NCBI GenBank assembly: GCA_032622095.1
Contig: CP136064.1
Span: 257,651,863-257,715,862 of the forward strand
Source of the DNA: Siphonodentalium dalli
Taxonomy: Eukaryota; Mollusca; Scaphopoda; Gadilida; Siphonodentaliidae
Direction: 5' to 3'
Length of the DNA: 64,000 bases
The notes under the pieces are model-generated. The model was not told where the DNA came from. It searched no databases and saw nothing but the letters and a program-made list of their open reading frames with translations. Shown here piece by piece: positions 20,806 through 33,492 of the stretch; position 1 is the stretch's first letter; every line of letters starts with the position of its first letter. The position numbers and the translations under genes were made by a program.

Positions 20806-21418
20806 TAGTCCAAGTCTTCTCGTACTAAAACTAGCTAAGATTTTGGGATGGAGATGCTAGTGTTTAGTCCGAGTTCCAGGCCCATGCATTTCTATGACAC
20901 GAGTTACGCTCAGGATCTGTGGCGGGAATCTGTGGTGTATTTTACTCGATTTACCTAACAAAGCAATACATGATGCTATATACATCGGAAAGAGTGACAT
21001 CTTATGGTCATAATGGTGTATAATAATCTAACTTTAATGTTAAATTACACATAGAATATTCCGGTTGATGCCACAAACATCGTTGTTTTTTCTGTTTGTT
21101 TACTTAACTGAAAGCCGAACTCAGGTTCCGAAGAACTTCGGCATTGTCCGGTGTTTGTTTTGGCCGAGACGAATTTCGATACAAACAAAATGGCGGCCCC
21201 CATGATATTCTAATGGTCATTGTGTTTACACTGTTTTAAACTGTGAGATGGTTATAATTCCCGTAATTTATTTAATGTATTACATTTATATCTTCAATAT
21301 GTATTTAATCTATGTATTTATTTATGTATTGTCACGTATAATTGGGTTAACTCGGACTAAACACTAGCATCTCCATCCCAAAATCTTAGCTAGTTTTAGT
21401 ACGAGAAGACTTGGACTA
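20806..21418. mobile_element. 613-bp TIR transposon, perfect 70-bp TIRs and 8-bp duplication
   Basis: CATCACAC at 20798-20805 is repeated exactly at 21419-21426. The terminal repeats 20806-20875 and 21349-21418 are identical inverted copies by eye (starting TAGTCCAAGTCTTCTCGTAC). The 8-bp duplication suggests a hAT-type transposase, though the TIR start is not a hAT sequence I recognise. The interior (for example 'ggcgggaatctgtg', 'ctatatacatcggaaagag') matches parts of the larger element at 38780-41376. No coding capacity. Confidence 0.85.
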
Positions 21419-21679
21419 CATCACACTACAACCATCGATAGTAATGTTAGCAGATTAACTGCATCTTGATGGAGGTGCTAACTATCCGAAACCATAGAAA
21501 ACATCACTAATATAATTCTATTGTAATAGTTTCCTAAAATGAATGGTATTGATTGACCGATATTTTTCAACTTTATTGAGGAATTAATAAGTGACTTGCC
21601 AAAACTTTTGCCAATATTTTTTGCCAAATGTGAATTATTTTTGCCATTGGCAAATTTGGCAAGTCGCAGCGCGAACACT

Positions 21680-21725
21680 GAAGGGGAATAACTCTATATC
21701 TTAAAGATATAGTTATTCCCCTTCC
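21680..21725. repeat. Short palindrome
   Basis: 'gaaggggaataact' and its complement flank 'ctatatcttaaagatat'; a 46-bp hairpin. Confidence 0.6.
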
Positions 21726-23127
21726 ATTGAAATAAATATATAGTTTCCATGTTCACAACTTTCATTGGAGCGAAGAAATGTGCTCGTATATTTGTTATCT
21801 GATTAAAAACTTATAATTGACTTTTCAACCATTGCATGGTTGTCGTTTCACACGCACCTCTCAAATGATTGACGGGACAATCATAACTGCTCAATTAATC
21901 ATATCACAAATATACCTGCACATCTCTACACTCCAAAGAAAGACGTGAATATGGAAATATATCAATTAGCAACGCAAATAAGAGACAACAAAATGCAAAT
22001 ATGCATGCGCCGACATATGATTCAAACATAGAGGGCGTGTACATGTCATGGCATGCATGGATGGGAGGGCGCAAAAACTTCACAAGTAAACTTTATTAAG
22101 TTTGAACCGCGAATGTTGAACATATCAAGCACGAACATTTGAACTCAGCATGTATTTGCAACATTGAAAATAAAGTCACAGTTTTAAATTTTAAGTAATG
22201 TGAGACATTGAGCATAAACTGAGCAAATTGTCATAACTCATCTCTGTCGCGTTCCGGTGGCCCAAATAGGTCGAAATAAGTTGGCTGCAGCTGGCATATG
22301 GCAGTTGAAAAAAAATGATTTGATAACCCGAACCACGACAGATATTAAAGATGCATAATCCGAATTAACGCTCGCGAATTACTATTTCCTTGAATTAGGG
22401 GGTATAACATATCTGATTCGAGTCGAGTAACCAACCCATCAAAGTTCAGAGTGATCAGATATCGATGTTTGTAATTTATTATAAGTGGCCCAGTATACAG
22501 TCACCGAGAAGACTTTCTCTGACCAAATTGCGTATGAAGATGGATAACTCTAAAATCAAGGGGCTTTTTTTTGTCAGATATTTGACAAACCGGCAAACTT
22601 TCGTTGAACAAAATGTTGATAAATAACAGGTTTTGAACAATTTTATACTATAGAAATTAGTTGACTGTGGTTAGCATTATTTTTGGGCAATTACTCGATT
22701 CTGATAACTGAAGCGGCATTTCAAAAAATGTTGTTGTTGTTGTTGTTGTGTTTGGAATCTGATGATATGTGGACCATCGAATCGGATTGAGTACCTTTAA
22801 TAAACAAATGAGAATTAGAAACATGCAGTTCAATAATTACCTTCACAATTCACATTGCCCTTAATGCGTGCATTATATCTAGCGAAGTGACCGAACAGAC
22901 TTTCTATCTCATTGTCCAGAAACTGTCGATTAGGTATCACACATGCATGAGCATACTGTTTAAACACCCGTGTTTAATCAAGATGAAATTAGGCAGTTGC
23001 TGATTAAATTCGATAAACAAATCATTGTTCTATATATTATGTGCTATATCGTCAAAGGCTCGTGAATATTCCTCGTATACGATTCTCACCATGATAATAA
23101 CAGAATTTCTTGATATTTGACACGTGT
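21726..23127. other. Intergenic stretch
   Basis: No gene recognised. Contains a (GTT)n tract at about 22729-22750. Confidence 0.4.
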
Positions 23128-23430
23128 TTCTCATTTGGAAAGACGCAGATCAAGTTGTATTTTATTCCATTTAGAAATAACATTTGTGTTGTCTCAATGA
23201 TAAATTGAGCATTCTTCAAAAAGAAACTTGGCGTGTTGTTCACCTTTGAGAAGATGCAGCCCAAGTTCTATTTTATTCCGTTTTAGAAATAACATTTGTC
23301 TTGTCTCAATGATAAACTGAGCATTCTTCAAAAGGAAACTTGGCGTGTGGTTCACCTTTGAGAAGACGCAGCCCAAGTTCTATTTTATTCCATTTAGAAA
23401 TAACATTTGTGTTGTCTCAATGATAAATGA
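23128..23430. repeat. 112-bp tandem repeat, about 2.7 copies
   Basis: The unit carries 'gagaaga(c/t)gcagcccaag', 'ttctattttattcc' and 'agaaataacatttgt'; 'cacctttgag' recurs at 23241 and 23353. Open frames across it are repeat translations, not a gene. Confidence 0.75.
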
Positions 23431-23509
23431 ATACAGTGAATATAGCCTACATATGAGTAATTAGTGACATTTGTTCGTTATTTTTCGAAATATTTTCCCT
23501 TATAAAACA

Positions 23510-23695
23510 CACTCTGGTAAAAGCCAGGCAAACCATGGTTTACATGGCTCTACTCTGGTAAAATATGGTAAAGTCAGGTAAACAATGATATACTCTGGTA
23601 AAATCCATGTAAAGTCCGTGTAAAAGGACATACCCTGGTAAATTCCAAGTAAAGGCATGGTGTACCTCACTTTACTCTCGTAAAATACGTCTGTG
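23510..23695. repeat. Degenerate 'ctctggtaaa' minisatellite
   Basis: Copies of 'actctggtaaaa', 'ccctggtaaatt' and 'actctcgtaaaa' every 40-60 bp, with partial copies (aggtaaac) between. Confidence 0.55.
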
Positions 23696-24420
23696 TATAT
23701 GACTGTCCCAAACCATCACATGAATGGCCCAAGCCACACACAGACCACATACATACTGTCTCAACCCGTCTAACGGGTGTCTGAAACCACACGACTGTCC
23801 CATATAATATACAGCGAGTGCTTCAAACCACTCAGGTAGTGTCCACGACTACCCATTGGGTGTTTCAATCCACACAATAAGTGTTCCATACCATCCTATG
23901 AGTACCACAAACACACAAGCAGTGTCTCACGTCATCCACCGATAGTCCTAAACCGCATATATGTGTGTCCCAAGCATCCATTCGAGTGTCACAAACGACA
24001 CATGCAAGTAATGTACAAAACCACACAGCGAGCGTAAAAAGCTACCCAATCATTGTATCAACCACCCATGTAATGTCCCAAACCACACACCGAGTGTCTT
24101 AAACCACCCCATGATGTCCCGAAACCATCCAACGGATAAACTACAAGTCGAGTGTTCCAAACCATCTTATCAGTGTGCCAAACTAAACAAAGAATGCCCA
24201 AAGCACTCAGCGTGTGCACAGTCTCAGTTCATTGGGAGTTTCTAAGTCCGCCCAACTAGACTAGGTCTAAAACCATCAGTTGAGTTTCTAAAACCGTCTA
24301 ATGAGTGTCCTAACCACACTAGTGAACACAGTTATCCATCGAGTATACCGAATTATCAACCGAGTGTCACAAATTATCAACTGAGTACCATAAACCATCC
24401 ACAGAGTGTCATGTGGTAAA
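23696..24420 (+). repeat. Degenerate roughly 30-bp minisatellite, forward arm
   Basis: About 24 diverged units of the type 'gtgtcccaaacca' followed by 'cccaacgagt'. Clear members lie near 24080 (cccaaaccacacaccgagtg) and 24360 (cgagtgtcacaaattatcaa). Confidence 0.6.
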
Positions 24421-24519
24421 TTCGTTGAATGGTTTATATTAGTAGACTTGGTAGATTGTCAATTGGATAGCTTGGAACAATATAAGTAAAAAACGACTTC
24501 AGTCTCTAACCGGATGATT

Positions 24520-24835
24520 TTAGGCATTCAAGGTGGTTTAAATTTTTCGTTATGTGTGTTTGGTATCACTTTCTTGGTTTAGGGCACTCGGTGTGTGGTT
24601 TTGGAACACCCATTTGATGGTTTGTGGCCCAAGTTGGATAGATGCGACACACTTTGGTGGGATACCAGTGTATATATTTAGACGCTAGTTGGTGGTTTGG
24701 AAATCTGGACTCCCGCTTGGCATAGGACACTATTGATGATTTGATACACCGGTTATATGGATAGATTGGGCATTCATTGGCTGGTCTGTAACACTCGTTA
24801 TATGGCTTAGGACTCGGTCGAAATTGGGTATTTCA
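24520..24835 (-). repeat. Same minisatellite, inverted arm
   Basis: Units now read 'cactcggtgtgtggttttgg' (near 24588) and 'cacccatttgatggtttgtg', the complement of the preceding array. About 10 diverged units. Confidence 0.55.
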
Positions 24836-26794
24836 TTTGAGAATAAATTTCGTTTAAATGGAGATGACCTGGTGACATTTAGCGAAAACTGCCAAATGTG
24901 TATATTTTGGTCGCCATTTTGTCAGTTATTTTGGATAGTGATGGCTACATTTCTACTCAAATAAGCACGGCGGTCCTCTATTCTGGACACTGATATAAAA
25001 ATTGATAATTTGTTTAGCAATTTAGTATACCTACTTCGAACTTCAATTTTGAGGGACACAGAAGAGCCAAATCCTCGTGATATGGCACGCAATACTCGGT
25101 TTTGGATTGGACATCATATCTGGTGGCGCAACTGGTCATCTAATCCAATAGGTTTTGTATACATATAAACGATCTGATTAAATTTAACGAATGTTCAAAA
25201 TTTTACTACTTCCGGTCGTCATTTTTACCGCCATTTTTTATTTTACAATCGAATTTTACAGGAAGTGATAATTGTCATGGTAACGAAAATTGTCAGTTTT
25301 ATTGTCTGCTTTCTGTCATATGTGTAACTTTAGATGAGATTGAAATGAGTGGGGCGTACACCCCCCCCCCCCCCCCCCCCAGGAAATAGCTGCCATTTTG
25401 GTTCGTCGCCATCTAGTTTGGTATCTACACGGCCACTTTTGTTTTGTTTTAACATCGAACACTTTAAGCAGACACCATAACGAACAATAAAAGTTGTGTA
25501 AAGTATAATCCAAGATGCACGGTGGTCAAGTTAGCTTCCTGGCTATAAAGGTCGTTAGTGGGGCGTGTGTCGTGTGGAAGGATGGCGTATTGGTAATGGC
25601 CCAATAAAGCATTCACGAACTTACCAGTTTTAAACTCAGATATCCAAAAACAATGATGTATATAGCACTGCAATGAATTTGAATATCTAATTGTATATTT
25701 CTCAAAGAAGGTCTCTATATTTACTAAATTGATATATAGGCTTAATATCGTATGGACAGCGCCTGCCATATTTTTCTCAATTGGGGTGATGATTAGCTTT
25801 CAACTATTACTCGGAAATCGTCCATAACTGCGCCATCGTAAGCTATGCATGCATTCCAAAGGACAATTTTACTAAAATGACTTGTATGAGCTTTCTCCCA
25901 TGCATGCATATAACTATTTCAAATCTAGAGAGTTTCTTTGGGTGGATGTCTCATGTGGTACAAGCATATATGTGGAGTTGATGTGAAGTCAGGTAATGCC
26001 GATTGGGTGTTCATTCACTGGATGAACAGTCACGTTTACAGATATGGCGATATAACTTATTTTCCATGCATCGAATATTCGTGATATTTGCAGCACGTAT
26101 ATCTCAAAATTTTGACGTTTGGCTACACGAAAATGTCACGTATATATGTTATAAATATGGAAAACGTAAATTCAAAATTGGATTCGCTGTATATGTCACA
26201 TAAATGTTAACCATCATAATTTTGCCAGCGGTTTTGGAGAGTGTAGTTATTATATATATGTGTGTATAATTGATAGCTTCTATTTCAATTAGCAGGAAAT
26301 ATCCACTTTGCAGTTGTCCTATCTTTGAACATTGTTCATGATTTTATCGTGCCAACTTTACATATGTCACTCATATCAATAGCATACATTAACGACCAAG
26401 ATTGTGCAATTTCTGATATTGATAATGCTGTCTATTATATGGATTAATATGGATTATGTGGATTTGAGTTGCGATGCCGATGGTTTATGGTGATCGTGTG
26501 AGGAGGAGAAGGGTGTGTGAAATTAAGATTTTAAGTCATATAAATCCAGAGAATTTCTTTGTTGAAAAAAAACGCATCTGACCTATAGTGATATGAGCTG
26601 TTCGGTTGAGCCGTTAAAAAGTTGCCATGAAGATTTAGTCTCTTTATAATCCCACATGAAATATCAAAAACACCTGCAAGCAATCAACACTCGTAAAATA
26701 TAATCAATGTAGAAGTTTAGATGTGCATGGTGTCCTTCCAATAAACATTGGAACCGCGATATTGAAGGGGCGACTCCGACGAATTGTTTTGTGA
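24836..26794. other. Intergenic stretch with a 20-base poly-C
   Basis: No gene recognised. A run of 20 C lies at 25361-25380. Confidence 0.45.
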
Positions 26795-27351
26795 TAGTTT
26801 AGTTTAAACATATTTTATTGCCATATAATATATACATGTATATATACATACAACAATTGGGATTGGGACACAAGTGCCGACACTTAGATTTGTCCCGTTC
26901 CCAGATAAACAAACAGGGGTTAGAGAGGCACCGACCGAATCGACAAGGCAAATATACATATATTGTTAATGTATTTATAATGTGTATACTATGTTAGAGC
27001 GGGTTGAACAACGGCGGGGCGTTGTATGCAGGACAATAATCTGCAATGTCATATAGTATATCTTTGGTATATAAATTCAGTGAGATCTTGGTTACTGGTT
27101 ACTGAGGGGGCGGGTGTGATAATTACTGGATTAATGGTCTGATGTGTGGTGGGAGTTGTGGCCAGGTCGGGCGGTGCCTCACTAAACAAAGTATAAAGCG
27201 GCAAACAAACAAAACTATTTTTTTTTCCAGTTACTGCAACAAAGAAAATGGTATATTGGGTAACTCCCATACATATATGTAATTTTGTTTTGTATTATGT
27301 TTTATAATAAGTAAGAAGTTTTGTAGTAAGACTGATCCAAGTGCACTGGAT

Positions 27352-27673
27352 TCACGAGAATCGTTCTGACAGTGCAATATATTTATGAACGGCCAAGAAC
27401 ATTTCCGTATTATCGCGGTCACTAATTATGGGGTTTCCTATTACTAGGTTTTCAAGGGTTATATTACCAAATTGTATCAAATTATCCAATAGTTTCTGTC
27501 TTATTTGTGTATAATGAACACACTCAAAGAAGTAGTGATAAGCATCTTCGATTGGGCTACCACACGCACACGACGGAGATAAAGCTATATAGTTATTTAA
27601 TTTGTCGAGATTAAGATCGCTATAGCAGCATCTTATTCTACAATGAAGAATGTTCAGTGTACGTTGACCTGTA
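27352..27673 (-). pseudogene. LINE ORF2 C-terminal Cys/His box
   Basis: After a one-base frame slip at about 27675 the protein continues TGQRTLNILHCRIRCCYSDL and then CACGSPIEDAYHYFFEC, a CxC...HxxxxxC box typical of this LINE group, ending RDNTEMFLAVHKYIALSERF before TGA at 27354-27352. Confidence 0.7.
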
Positions 27674-28903
27674 TTATATATAGTACCTTGGCGGTCTTGG
27701 CATTTTCACCTCAATAGCATTTTTAAAAGGGTCGGTTTTTAAACACCTCTGCTCGGGTTTTAATTGATTCCACTCGTTAACACAGGACGGGGAAAATGTT
27801 GCGCGGAAACTGGGTGCCGCTCGAAAGGGAATAAAGTTGGTACCGTTCCTCAAGTTATAATCTGTTGAATCTTCTACTTTCTGTGGTAAGGCTTTTAGTA
27901 AATAATTTGGGGCGTTTCCGGTTGCGATTTTATGAAACAGTGGCATTTTTTTGACGTGTCGGCGTTCAGATAGTGTTTGCCAACCCACTTCTGAGAGTAG
28001 GCGAACGTTGGGTACGGACCTTGTACAACCAGAAACTATTCGTGCGGCATCACACTGTAAGTTTTCCAATTTTGTGAGGTGAATATCGGCGGCACACGCC
28101 CAGACGGGGCTTGCATATTCTAGGATCGGTCTAATAAACGAGAAGTACATAATTTCTAGAGTGTGGCGATTTAATATGTCCTTTAATTTCCGTAACTGTG
28201 ATAATCGGGATGATGCTTTCTTGTATATTGATAGTATGTGTATATCCCATTTGAAATTAACTTGTAATTCGACGCCTAAATGTTGGTGTGTTTGGGCAAA
28301 GCTCACCGGTGTCCCAGCAAAATCAAGGCAAGGGTGTTGATTGTTTGCTCGGCTGAATAGGAGGGCGTTTGTTTTATCCGGATTGAAATTCACTAGCCAC
28401 CTAGCGGCCCAGTCATGAAGGGAGTTTAAATCACAATTGAGATTTGTATCAATATCTTCAGTAATACGTGCGGTTTGCATTATACACGTGTCATCGGCGA
28501 ACAGGCGCGTGACCGAAGTAATGGTATCGGCTATGTCATTGATGTACATGTATATCAAAAATAGAGTAGGGCCGATAACTGACCCTTGAGGGACACCAGC
28601 ACCAATTGTTTTGTATGACGACAAGTCATTGTTAACCCTAACTCTCTGCATACGGATATGGAGATAACTACCGAACCACTTTAATAAGCTGCCAGAAATG
28701 CCATAGCGTTCAAGTTTCAGGAGTAGGCCGCGATGCCAAACTTTGTCAAACGCCTTTGAGACATCACAAAAAACGCCACAGGTTGTCAGACCATCATCCG
28801 CCGCTTGCGATAATTTGTGATATATTTCTAATAGCTGTAATTCGGTACTATGTCCAGGTAAGAAGCCAGATTGGTATTCATACAAGAGACTGTTGTCGTG
28901 CAA
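27674..28903 (-). pseudogene. LINE reverse transcriptase, uninterrupted part
   Basis: 409 codons from an internal ATG; the true frame runs 44 codons further upstream to a TAG at 29036-29038. Polymerase motifs in order: YQSGFLPGHST (about 10-20), VFCDVSKAFDKVWHRGLL (45-62, catalytic Asp), AGVPQGSVIGPTLFLIY (101-117), RLFADDTCI (about 132-140, catalytic Asp pair), then FNPDKTNALLFSR, HLGVEL and RPILEYASPVWA. LIYMYINDI carries two extra residues (a 6-bp tacatg duplication) relative to the usual LIYINDI. It encodes RNA-templated DNA synthesis for retrotransposition. Not a host gene. Confidence 0.85.
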
Positions 28904-29035
28904 ATGACTAAAGACCTTTTTAAATATGATTTTTTCGAAAACTTTGGCTATACAACATAACAGGGAAATGGGTCTATAGTTATTTGCATCCCGTCTATCC
29001 CCTTTTTTGTAAATTGGAATAACATCGGCTTTTTT

Positions 29036-29760
29036 CTATTCAGACGGGAAGATACACGAGTTAAGTGACTGGTTAAAAATTTTCTTTAGTGGTTTACACA
29101 CGGTAAATTTGGTTTCACGCAACATCCGGTTACTTATTTCATCATGGCCAGTAGCTTTTCCAGATGGCAAGGCTTTCAGTATGGTTTGGATTTCAGACTC
29201 AATGGTAGTTAATGAGCTCAGTGTTTTCTTAGTTCTGAATCCGAAAGTAGGCAATTCGCCTGGTAAATTCGATATAAGACTATTTTTCATGAATGTTTCG
29301 TTAATAAATTCTGCTTTCTTGAGGTCATCTTCGATGACATCCCCCGAGTCTAACAGGTCTGGTATGCTGGTATCCGAGTTTAAATTGTTTGAAAATTGTT
29401 TGGTGATTTTCCAGAATTTTTTTAAGTTTTTTCCAATGTTAGGGAACAGTCAATCCTTTCCATGAACGTGGCCTTTGCAAATTTTTTCATATTATTTGCT
29501 TTATTTCGGGCGCGCTTATAAGTGTCCCAATGATGGGGTGTATTTTTGTTTATGGCAATTTTTCTTAGGCGATCACGCTTTCTTATCTGAGTTCGCAATT
29601 TGGAGTCAAACCATGGTTTGTCATCTGTCTTAATTGTCGCCATGTGATTAGGTATGCATGTTTTAGCTATGGAAAGGAAACTGTTAGTGAACTTCTCAAC
29701 CATGTTGTTTACATGGTTTTGTGATGTGTGTGATGCCCGCAGTGTGGAAGATGGGGAAAA
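29036..29760 (-). pseudogene. LINE ORF2, region between endonuclease and polymerase
   Basis: Two readable pieces. From about 29757 to 29445 the frame includes NMVEKFTNSFLSIAK and DDKPWFDSKLRTQIRKRDRL, the linker usually found after the endonuclease. After a frame slip near 29447 it continues KNLKKFWKITKQFSNN and on to LPSGKATGHDEISNRML (about 29165-29115), the entry to the polymerase domain. It ends at TAG 29036-29038, where TGG (Trp) is expected; the same frame then runs into the polymerase. Confidence 0.7.
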
Positions 29761-31639
29761 AAAGTATGTTACGCTGCTATGTCTATATATGTACAGGAAT
29801 CAGAGCTCCAGGCTATATTAACTCATTGTGATGACGATGTTTTAATAGGAATAATGTTTATGATTCAGTTTCCGTTCCAGTCAGATCCAGGTAGTAAAAT
29901 ATATGCATAGCACTTATCCCATAGCAAAATATTCTTAGTAGAACTGTAATCCCTCGCGCATCCGGCATGTATTTAGGAAATTTATCACTTATATATCGAC
30001 TGTTATTATCATGATATTTTAATTTTGTTGATGCCGAAAATCGTATTGCACGGGTGCTTTCCTGAATTTATAATAATCTTGTAAACCTTGTGCTTTCACC
30101 CTTCGGTGGGTCCGTATATCATACACAACGACAAACCCGTGGGTAAATATAAACCTGGTGCATGCTTTCACCCTTTAATTGGTGGGTCGGTGTCCCATAT
30201 ACAACCTCTCAGCCGTGAGTCAAAGGTACTGAGTATTTATATTTTAAGTATTGTAGTAATAAAATAAATGATGCTGTATACCCGATTATATATAGACCGG
30301 TACTATAAATTATACGACATGCAAATTAAACAGTTTCTCGTGTTTGTGGCGAGTATTTCACGCAGGACTATTTAACAGAGCGCAGCCATTGCATTAAATT
30401 TGGTCAATTTATATTGGCGTCATTAAAAAGTGTGTACACAAATCTTCACATATTGTCATTTTTAAAGTGTTATTAAAAGCGGTATTGCTTAAAACTTTAA
30501 CAATATAAACCCCCGTCTAGACTACAAATGCTTTTCATTTAGTAGGCTGAATTTACAACATTATGTGTGCGCAAATATGGCACTGTCATAAAAATGTTGA
30601 AAACGACATAAATGTCTTTCAACCAAACATCGTATGCGACATACATGTCCTTGTAACCGCCAAATTGTCAACAGCGTTAAGATCAGTGAAAGTATAGCGA
30701 CACTGTAGAGCTTTAGGCGCACTAAACTATAGTGAGAAAAAATAATTTTGCCCCACAAACGGTGTTTGGCCGGGATATAGAAATTACTTCCGTCAGTCCT
30801 TTTGTCCGTCGGTCATCAGTCCACCTAATAGCTTTCGATGTCTCTATCTCGGTCAGCATGGACGGGATTTTAATTATCTATATGATATGCACATAAACCA
30901 GCATGAGGGGAATTATATCCATGCACACGGGACATGTTTCGTCGATTCGTGTCTTGCAGAGTTAGGACCATACAGTGTTAAAAGTGTATCCTTGGCAAAA
31001 TGAGAATTTGTTCACAGTCACCGAATCTTGAAAGCACATTTAAGGCAATGAACACTTATACTGAGCCCACGCCGCCATAAATCTGATATATAAAAAATTA
31101 TGATATACGGGTCTTTTTCACAAACTTCTAAAGGTATCGTGATGCAGTATTTATGCGTTTTAATTTCGCGAGCATGGTGGTTTATTAGCTGCAAGCGGGC
31201 ATATTTCATCTCACCGTCGCATTTCCCAGAGGATATCGTGCCTATATTTCGTCTAAAATACTACTTTACTTTATCATATATTAGTTCAGTTCTTCGCTAT
31301 CGTCCGTTCAGCGATTGTTATCTCATTCAACAAATGCTATTCACCGTTCATGTCACTTTTCACTTATGTTACAATCCGTTCATTTTTTTCGACACGGTAT
31401 ACCCCTGAACAAGTTCATTTTTCGCGCATATATAAATAGCAAGTTTTCTGTGTGTAACTACCATTTATATTGCAAGATATATGTCTATGTATATTTAAAA
31501 GTTTTTGCTAGCTCACTATATGAATGCCCTGATTTCCGTCCCAATAAAAATATGACAGCTGAGAAGATATAATTGTTCAAGTGATTTAATTTGGTCACCA
31601 TTTGTCAAGATTGTTTTTGAAATTTGAACACCAAACATA
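29761..31639. other. Intergenic stretch
   Basis: No gene recognised. There is a diverged 75-80 bp duplication at 30090-30230 ('gctttcaccctt', 'ggtgggtc', 'catacacaac', 'cgtgggt') and a possible dispersed-repeat fragment at 30780-30970 ('ttttgtccgtcggtc', 'gtcttgcagagttaggacc'). Confidence 0.4.
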
Positions 31640-32092
31640 CCTTAAAACGAATTATGGAGATAATTATATAAAGCTTTGGTGAATATCGGCGACTAAAATA
31701 TTATTATCAATGTTAGCGCCCTTCTCTCTCCATCCCCGCCTAAACGGCATATGATTTGATTCCTCGCACCATTGAGAAGAGCGTGTATGAATTTGGTGGC
31801 AATTAGTGCTAAACATATCTGTATCAGCTTTGGTGCTCCTCCCCTCGCCAGTCATGACTCGAACGGCGCCACTTTTAACATATCTAAACCAAGTCCATTA
31901 GACTCCCGATATCATGGAGATGATTATATAACTTTGTGGTTCGGCAACTAAACTAATTCTTATCAAATTGAATGCCCCATCTACCACCCAAACGGAATCA
32001 ATATGGCGTCTTTAAATCACAGGATAATAGATTCCTCGTATCATGGAGAAGAAATTGAAGAATATGGTGGATGTGTGATGGGTTTTTTTTTA
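31640..32092. repeat. Diverged tandem repeat of about 270 bp
   Basis: 'tatggagataattatataa' (about 31652) recurs as 'catggagatgattatataac' (about 31914), and 'gattcctcgcaccattgagaag' recurs as 'gattcctcgtatcatggagaag'. The last 39 bases recur exactly at 33493-33531. Confidence 0.5.
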
Positions 32093-32739
32093 CATTGAGA
32101 ATATAGATAATAACAAAGGAAGGAGAGACAAAATGCATTTACGCCATCATTTTCTCAATCCAGGGCATGGGAGAGCATAACTCTTCCATGCCATGACCTA
32201 CTTTCTTACCTGTGACACGTAATTATAAAATAGTTAAAGGCACATATTGTGTTCGGAAATTTTTTGCATACGCCTCTCAACTTAAAAGAAAGACGAAGTG
32301 GCGATACTAGATATTACCTTGACATATTATTGTCCGAAGATGGGCTTTCTGTACCAACAATAATGGTGATAAAGAACAATAAATTAATATTTTGTCTTCA
32401 GAAGAACTTTATATTTCTCTTATTAGACAGCTAAAGTGGTCGATGGTGTGTAATATTTAAGGTTTGCAAAATCAGAGTTCAAAACATTATGTGCAGCTTT
32501 AATTAATTTACGTTCTGAATTTACCATAAATAATATAATGGGTAAATTTTAACCATATTGAAACTGTATTTTAAATATTGTTAATATTGGTTCGACAGCA
32601 ATCGGAAAAATACACAAGGAAACCACTGTATCAATTGACGTTCCCGAAGTATAGTCTATCATTAAACAAAAACAATGATCAGTGTATTGAAATTAGATAA
32701 ATCTGTCGCTCGAGTACCGGGTAGTTGATTTATTTTCTG
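32093..32739. other. Intergenic stretch, nothing recognised
   Basis: May contain more of the minus-strand LINE fragment to its right, but I could not read it. Confidence 0.35.
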
Positions 32740-33325
32740 TGTTGATCAGGGTCACTTTTAAGGTCATGTGTACTTTGGGCCTGAAAATATTGGGTTTTCA
32801 ATATATAATACTATATTTTATTTTTAAGGCTTTTCGAAGTGTCAGCCACTGGTTATCGAAGTCACGATACATATTACATTTTGAGTTGTATCTCTCGCAT
32901 TCATACCTAAACTTAAGATCGTAAAGGAACAAGCGAGACGACAACTGTGTGGGCATGAATTATATATGAGAAATTGTTTCTTGTACGTTTTGACAGCGAT
33001 TATAAAAATCGTTGACTTGAAGGTTAGCCACCTTCAGAAATGTATTGGTACTAATAATTCGTGTATTTATTCTGAATTGGAGCTACTGTAATTTCGTATC
33101 GGTTGTCGTTTTAAAGGGAATGCTCAAATAATCTTCCCAATGTTCTATCTTCTCGCCTATTTCGGATTCCCATTTGTGGCATGCGTTCGGCATAAGTTTT
33201 CCCACTTCCTAGAATTTTGTAAGATAATTGCCCGCCTTTTAAGTCACGGAGTATCGGAGCAAGATTATTGGATAGGCATGTGCAGGGTACACGGATTAAG
33301 GGTTGATTAAGAGAATTTGCCAATG
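32740..33325 (-). pseudogene. LINE fragment, end of ORF2 (probably L1/Tx1-like)
   Basis: Minus-strand reading gives NSLNQPLIRVPCTC and SYKILGSGKTYAERMP, then after a frame slip near 33180 KWESEIGEKIEHWEDYLSIP and KTTTDTKL, a stop, then QFRINTRIISTNTFLK and NRCQNVQETISHI. The order W-E-x-(8)-HWEDY followed by F-R-I-N-x-R and ETISHI is that of the C-terminal third of an L1-type ORF2. Broken by at least one frameshift and two stops. Confidence 0.55.
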
Positions 33326-33492
33326 ACGGTATCTGACGTGTTATGTTGTTGATTGTTATGAAATCGACGCGGATGTTGAAAGTTGAAAATAATTTATATG
33401 GAATTTATTATCTGATTGGAATAGATCATTTATAAAATATATCCCCGCATCTCTCCACGATTTTAAAGTTGATCGACGAACCTCCGATTTTT

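Larger units (their letters stand above)
26795..29760 (-). mobile_element. 5'-truncated LINE, Jockey/CR1 group
   Basis: About 3 kb on the minus strand. It starts near 29757 inside ORF2, downstream of where the endonuclease should be, and ends with a 3' untranslated segment whose last part reads 'atatggcaataaaatatg' (about 26830-26810). The order is linker, reverse transcriptase, C-terminal Cys/His box, 3' UTR. The lesions are few (two frame slips, one nonsense codon, one 6-bp insert), so this is a fairly young copy. I could not find a target-site duplication. Confidence 0.75.

Noticed and set aside
23052-23376. Two overlapping minus-strand frames starting MGC(I/V)FSKVN
   Set aside because: They are the same 112-bp tandem repeat translated twice; repeat structure explains the similarity.
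31100-31408. 102-codon plus-strand open frame
   Set aside because: No recognisable domain, unremarkable composition, overlapping open frames in other phases, no splice or promoter support.
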